Assembly (NCBI RefSeq): GCF_934190855.1
Contig: NZ_CAKPTN010000070.1
Location: 1-8,381 of the forward strand
Source of the DNA: an uncultured Veillonella sp.
GTDB lineage: Bacteria > Bacillota > Negativicutes > Veillonellales > Veillonellaceae
DNA length: 8,381 nt
Direction: 5' to 3'
Shown: positions 6,291 to 8,381 of the stretch, piece by piece
Position numbering within the stretch: position 1 is the first letter of the stretch
Layout: the number at the start of each line of letters is the position of its first letter
Notes under the pieces: model-generated
Told to the model about the DNA's origin: nothing
The model's input: the letters and a program-made list of their open reading frames with translations, nothing else
The model's database searches: none
Translations under genes and position numbers: made by a program

Positions 6291-7475
6291 CTACTTTTCT
6301 TGTAAAAATTCGGCGGCAATAGCAGCCATCATTGTTATACCTGGTTCTAGAATTTTTTCATCAATGGTGAAAGCCTCATTATGTAAGGCGGGGTTACCTT
6401 CAAATCCAGTACCTAACCAAAGGAATGCACCTTTTATTTTATGAAGATATGCAGAGAAATCTTCTGCTGCCATGGACGGGAACTCAGGATGTACGACGGC
6501 GTCTTTGCCGAGATATTTCTCTACAATAGATGTGGCATAATCGATGGCTTCTGGATCATTTATGGTAGCGCCATGACCACGTTTATACTCTAAGGTACTT
6601 TGCGTTTTAAACATCACATCGATGGCCTGTAAGCTTTCACCTAATCGTCGCTCAATGTAATCTCGTTTCTCTGGTTCATAGGTACGGCAAGTGCCCTCTA
6701 GATACACATCACCGCAGCCTACGTTATATCGGTCACCACCATTGATAACACCGATAGTACACACGAGATTTTCCATTGGATTCGTTTCACGAGCTACCAT
6801 GGATTCAACATTTACAATCCAGTTAGCAGCGGCTACGATGGCATCCACCCCATTATGAGGCTCCGCACCATGAGTTGATTTTCCTTTAATATGAACGAGA
6901 AAGTGATCCGATGCAGCCATCAAATTACCTTTCTTGAGGCCTACAGTGCCAACTGGTAATTGGGGCCACACGTGAAGCCCATATATCTCATCTACGTCAT
7001 CAAGGATACCGCTATCTACAATACCTTGAGCACCTGAGAATAAAGCCTCCTCTTCGGAGGGTTGAAATACGAGCTTTACAGTGCCGTGCAATTGATCTTT
7101 AATAGATTGTAAAATCGCTGCAGCACCAAGCAAAATCGCAATATGGCTGTCATGACCACAAGCATGCATAACACCTTTATTTTGGGATGCAAATGGTAAA
7201 CCCGTCTCCTCATGAATGGGCAATGCATCTATGTCGGCACGCAATGCAATAACTGGGCCTGTATGGGCTCCTTCAATTTTGCCGATTACCGCATAATCAG
7301 AAACATCATTTACAAAAGGGATGCCTAATTCGGTGAGAACCTTTTGAATAAATAAAGATGTATCTTTCTCTTCACCAGATAACTCTGGATGGCTATGAAT
7401 ATATCGACGCCATTCCACAACTTGTTCAATGTATTGTGAGGCGTATTGTTTAATTAAGTCTTGTAATGTAATCAT
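6291..7475 (-). CDS. M20D-family amidohydrolase, first gene of the arginine operon
   Basis: This 394-residue metal-dependent amidohydrolase has the complete M20D motif set: RADIDALPIHE (79-89), HACGHDSH (104-111) with ligands C106 and H108, QPSEEE (138-143) with E141/E142, GLH (166-168), the lid-domain signature GKSTHGAEPH (198-207), AAEDF (336-340) and H365 near the C-terminus. The same motif order and similar spacing appear in the protein at 456-1634, so the two are paralogues. The start is the ATG at 7475, 8 nt after GAGGAG; a GTG seven codons upstream (7496) lies before that site and is unlikely. It follows the only strong promoter seen and is 31 bp ahead of argF, so it should be cotranscribed with argFCBD. 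A deacylase of N-acetylornithine or of an acylated product of the pathway is the contextual guess. Hippurate hydrolase or general N-acyl-amino-acid salvage are alternatives. Confidence 0.88.
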   Translation of the reverse strand: MITLQDLIKQYASQYIEQVVEWRRYIHSHPELSGEEKDTSLFIQKVLTELGIPFVNDVSDYAVIGKIEGAHTGPVIALRADIDALPIHEETGLPFASQNKGVMHACGHDSHIAILLGAAAILQSIKDQLHGTVKLVFQPSEEEALFSGAQGIVDSGILDDVDEIYGLHVWPQLPVGTVGLKKGNLMAASDHFLVHIKGKSTHGAEPHNGVDAIVAAANWIVNVESMVARETNPMENLVCTIGVINGGDRYNVGCGDVYLEGTCRTYEPEKRDYIERRLGESLQAIDVMFKTQSTLEYKRGHGATINDPEAIDYATSIVEKYLGKDAVVHPEFPSMAAEDFSAYLHKIKGAFLWLGTGFEGNPALHNEAFTIDEKILEPGITMMAAIAAEFLQEK

Positions 7476-7483
7476 TACCCTAT

Positions 7484-7490
7484 CTCCTCT
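7484..7490 (-). promoter_or_regulatory. Ribosome binding site setting the M20D start at 7475
   Basis: AGAGGAG (7490 to 7484 on the minus strand) is 8 nt from the ATG at 7475. It lies downstream of the alternative in-frame GTG at 7496, so the shorter 394-residue protein is the likelier product. Confidence 0.75.
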
Positions 7491-7497
7491 ATACACT

Positions 7498-7518
7498 ATA
7501 TGTATAATATATACATAT
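7498..7518. promoter_or_regulatory. 21-bp palindrome in the operon leader
   Basis: ATATGTATA (7498-7506) and TATACATAT (7510-7518) are perfect inverted arms around a 3-bp centre. The element lies between the predicted transcription start (about 7540) and the ribosome binding site (7484-7490). Its symmetry suits a dimeric repressor site, or a short AU-rich hairpin in the mRNA. It does not match the TGAAT/ATTCA pattern of ARG boxes. The surrounding sequence is very AT-rich, which raises the chance of coincidence. Confidence 0.45.
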
Positions 7519-7546
7519 TTTGTGTATTTTTATAACTTATGTACGT

Positions 7547-7575
7547 ATTATAATACCATCAATTATATTATTCAA
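7547..7575 (-). promoter_or_regulatory. Main promoter of the M20D-argFCBD operon
   Basis: On the minus strand TTGAAT (7575 to 7570) and a perfect TATAAT (7552 to 7547) are separated by exactly 17 bp, an excellent sigma-A type promoter. The -10 is centred in a 12-bp palindrome, GTATTATAATAC (7545-7556). Transcription would start near 7540 and leave a leader of about 65 nt. The -35 includes a TGAAT half-site as found in ArgR/AhrC boxes, but the matching half is missing, so arginine repression here is only a possibility. Confidence 0.75.
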
Positions 7576-7716
7576 GTTTTATACGCAATTTCTGTATTTT
7601 TATTTGTTATATTATAAATTAATTTTAGTCATAGAACTAAAAACTCAGCTTTAATATATGGCATTTACTGGAGACATTTTATAAAAACAATTAATACAAC
7701 ACCAACATTATTCTGT
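7576..7716. other. AT-rich intergenic stretch with one small inverted repeat
   Basis: This is the upstream part of the 311-bp non-coding gap between the phosphoesterase gene and the operon. No reading frame with a ribosome binding site is visible on either strand. TTTTAGT (7623-7629) and ACTAAAA (7636-7642) form a 7-bp stem with a 6-nt loop. It could act as a weak second terminator, a regulator site upstream of the promoter, or nothing. I see no riboswitch or tRNA-like fold. Confidence 0.35.
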
Positions 7717-7760
7717 ATAAAAAACGAAAAGACACCTTCTAAAAAAGGTGTATTTTCGTT
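7717..7760 (-). terminator. Strong intrinsic terminator of the phosphoesterase gene
   Basis: AACGAAAA (7723-7730) pairs with TTTTCGTT (7753-7760) and ACACCTT (7732-7738) with AAGGTGT (7745-7751), giving about 15 bp with a single G-A mismatch and a 6-nt loop. On the minus strand a run of T residues follows. It begins 26 bp after the stop codon at 7787. The stem is U/A-rich on its outer part and could also end transcription from the plus strand. Confidence 0.9.
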
Positions 7761-7786
7761 ATATTATCTTATTTATTCCTATAATC

Positions 7787-8381
7787 TTATTTTTGAATGA
7801 CTGATTCATCGAGCTGTGTACCATCAGGCAAGAATGCTTTTACAATTAATTGATTCGGCATAACAGTCATAGTCATATAGTTATTCTTTTCACGATCTGG
7901 CGCTACATATACATCTAGTGGGTGCTCTTTCCACTTAGGACGGCGCGCATCGCCTGCGATCCCAGTAAGTATATATAGCGGTCCCGATGCATCCCGCTCA
8001 AAGTTACGCACATGCCCCCGATTTCGATAGGAATGTAAATGAGCTGACAGAACTAAGTCTACATTAAACTCATCAAAGATAGGCATAAATAGTACGCCTT
8101 CGTCATCAAAACCAACCGCTCGACTTGCTCCTGCTCGATCAAAGGCATATTGGAATGGATCACGATGCATAAGAACGACAGTCCATTTTTTCGTATTAGC
8201 TGCTAAATCTTTTCGTAACCATTGAACTTGTACATCGTATAAATCAGGATGATGCGTATCATGATTATCCTCATGATTACTTTCATATAACATCGTATCT
8301 AATACAACGTAATGGACATCGCCGAAGTCATAGGAATAATAACGACGATTAAAGGTTTCATTCCCATTAGGCGGTACTGCG
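7787..8381 (-). CDS. Calcineurin-like metallophosphoesterase, C-terminal part (5' end off window)
   Basis: The frame is open from the window edge to the TAA at 7787, about 198 residues; an ATG at 8293 is internal. Residues before it read AVPPNGNETFNRRYYSYDFG and then DVHYVVLDT, the strand pattern of purple-acid-phosphatase-like enzymes, so the protein continues upstream. Further motifs are VVLMHRDPF, with the metal-ligand histidine, and LVLSAHLHSYRNRG, equivalent to the family's GHxH metal-binding motif. The C-terminal ILTGIAGD and a short beta-rich tail also fit the family. The N-terminal DxH and GNHE motifs would lie outside the window, and whether there is a signal peptide cannot be seen. 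These enzymes hydrolyse phosphomonoesters or diesters with a two-metal centre; the substrate is unknown. Its own terminator makes it independent of the arginine operon. Confidence 0.85.
   Translation of the reverse strand, partial: AVPPNGNETFNRRYYSYDFGDVHYVVLDTMLYESNHEDNHDTHHPDLYDVQVQWLRKDLAANTKKWTVVLMHRDPFQYAFDRAGASRAVGFDDEGVLFMPIFDEFNVDLVLSAHLHSYRNRGHVRNFERDASGPLYILTGIAGDARRPKWKEHPLDVYVAPDREKNNYMTMTVMPNQLIVKAFLPDGTQLDESVIQK

Noticed and set aside
7476..7496. GTG start giving a seven-residue longer M20D protein
   Set aside because: The GAGGAG site lies inside the extension and is correctly spaced for the ATG at 7475.
7559..7575. ArgR/AhrC ARG box over the -35
   Set aside because: Only one half (TGAAT) is good; the opposite half and spacing do not fit the 14-bp core. 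In DNA this AT-rich a half-site is expected by chance. A partial match near 1965-1985 was dropped for the same reason.
7429..7617. Plus-strand frame of 62 codons, rich in Tyr, Ile and Leu
   Set aside because: It runs over AT-rich promoter DNA and the start of the M20D gene, has no ribosome binding site, and its residues simply reflect base composition.

Overview
The window reads as a moderately AT-rich chromosomal segment of an anaerobic Firmicute. The style of the proteins, the strong GGAGG-type ribosome binding sites and a DcuC-type carrier beside an arginine cluster suggest a Negativicute, most likely Veillonella. The genus is inferred, not proven by a marker gene. All supported genes lie on the minus strand, so transcription runs from high to low coordinates. 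I see no rRNA, tRNA, CRISPR, insertion sequence, phage gene or integration site.

Right end (7787-8381): the C-terminal part of a calcineurin-like metallophosphoesterase, closed by a strong intrinsic terminator (7717-7760). An AT-rich intergenic stretch follows, with a well-formed promoter (-35 TTGAAT, 17-bp spacer, -10 TATAAT; 7547-7575) and a 21-bp palindrome in the leader.

Centre (7475 down to 2050): an apparent operon of an M20D amidohydrolase, an ArgF-like carbamoyltransferase, argC, argB and argD. ArgB phosphorylates N-acetylglutamate, ArgC reduces it to the semialdehyde and ArgD transaminates it to N-acetylornithine. The expected next step, deacetylation by ArgJ or ArgE, has no classical gene here: argC and argB are 10 bp apart where many Firmicutes carry argJ. 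The carbamoyltransferase keeps its carbamoyl-phosphate site, but three positions usually conserved in ornithine carbamoyltransferases are changed (D to N in HPTQ-x-LAD; D to G and S to T in the D-x-W-x-SMG ornithine loop). With an M20D deacylase at the head of the operon, this raises the untested possibility that carbamoylation occurs on an N-acylated ornithine, or that the M20D enzyme deacetylates acetylornithine. Paired hairpins before argC and another before argD are candidate control or processing elements.

Left part (1912 down to 1): a 60-residue alanine-rich single-span protein with its own strong ribosome binding site and terminator; a second M20D amidohydrolase with its own terminator; and the N-terminal third or less of a DcuC-family C4-dicarboxylate carrier whose upstream region has a tandem 8-bp repeat at one helical turn.

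Most of the window is ordinary amino-acid metabolism. The points that merit a second look are the altered acceptor loop of ArgF, the missing argJ/argE step, the argC leader hairpins and the small membrane protein.
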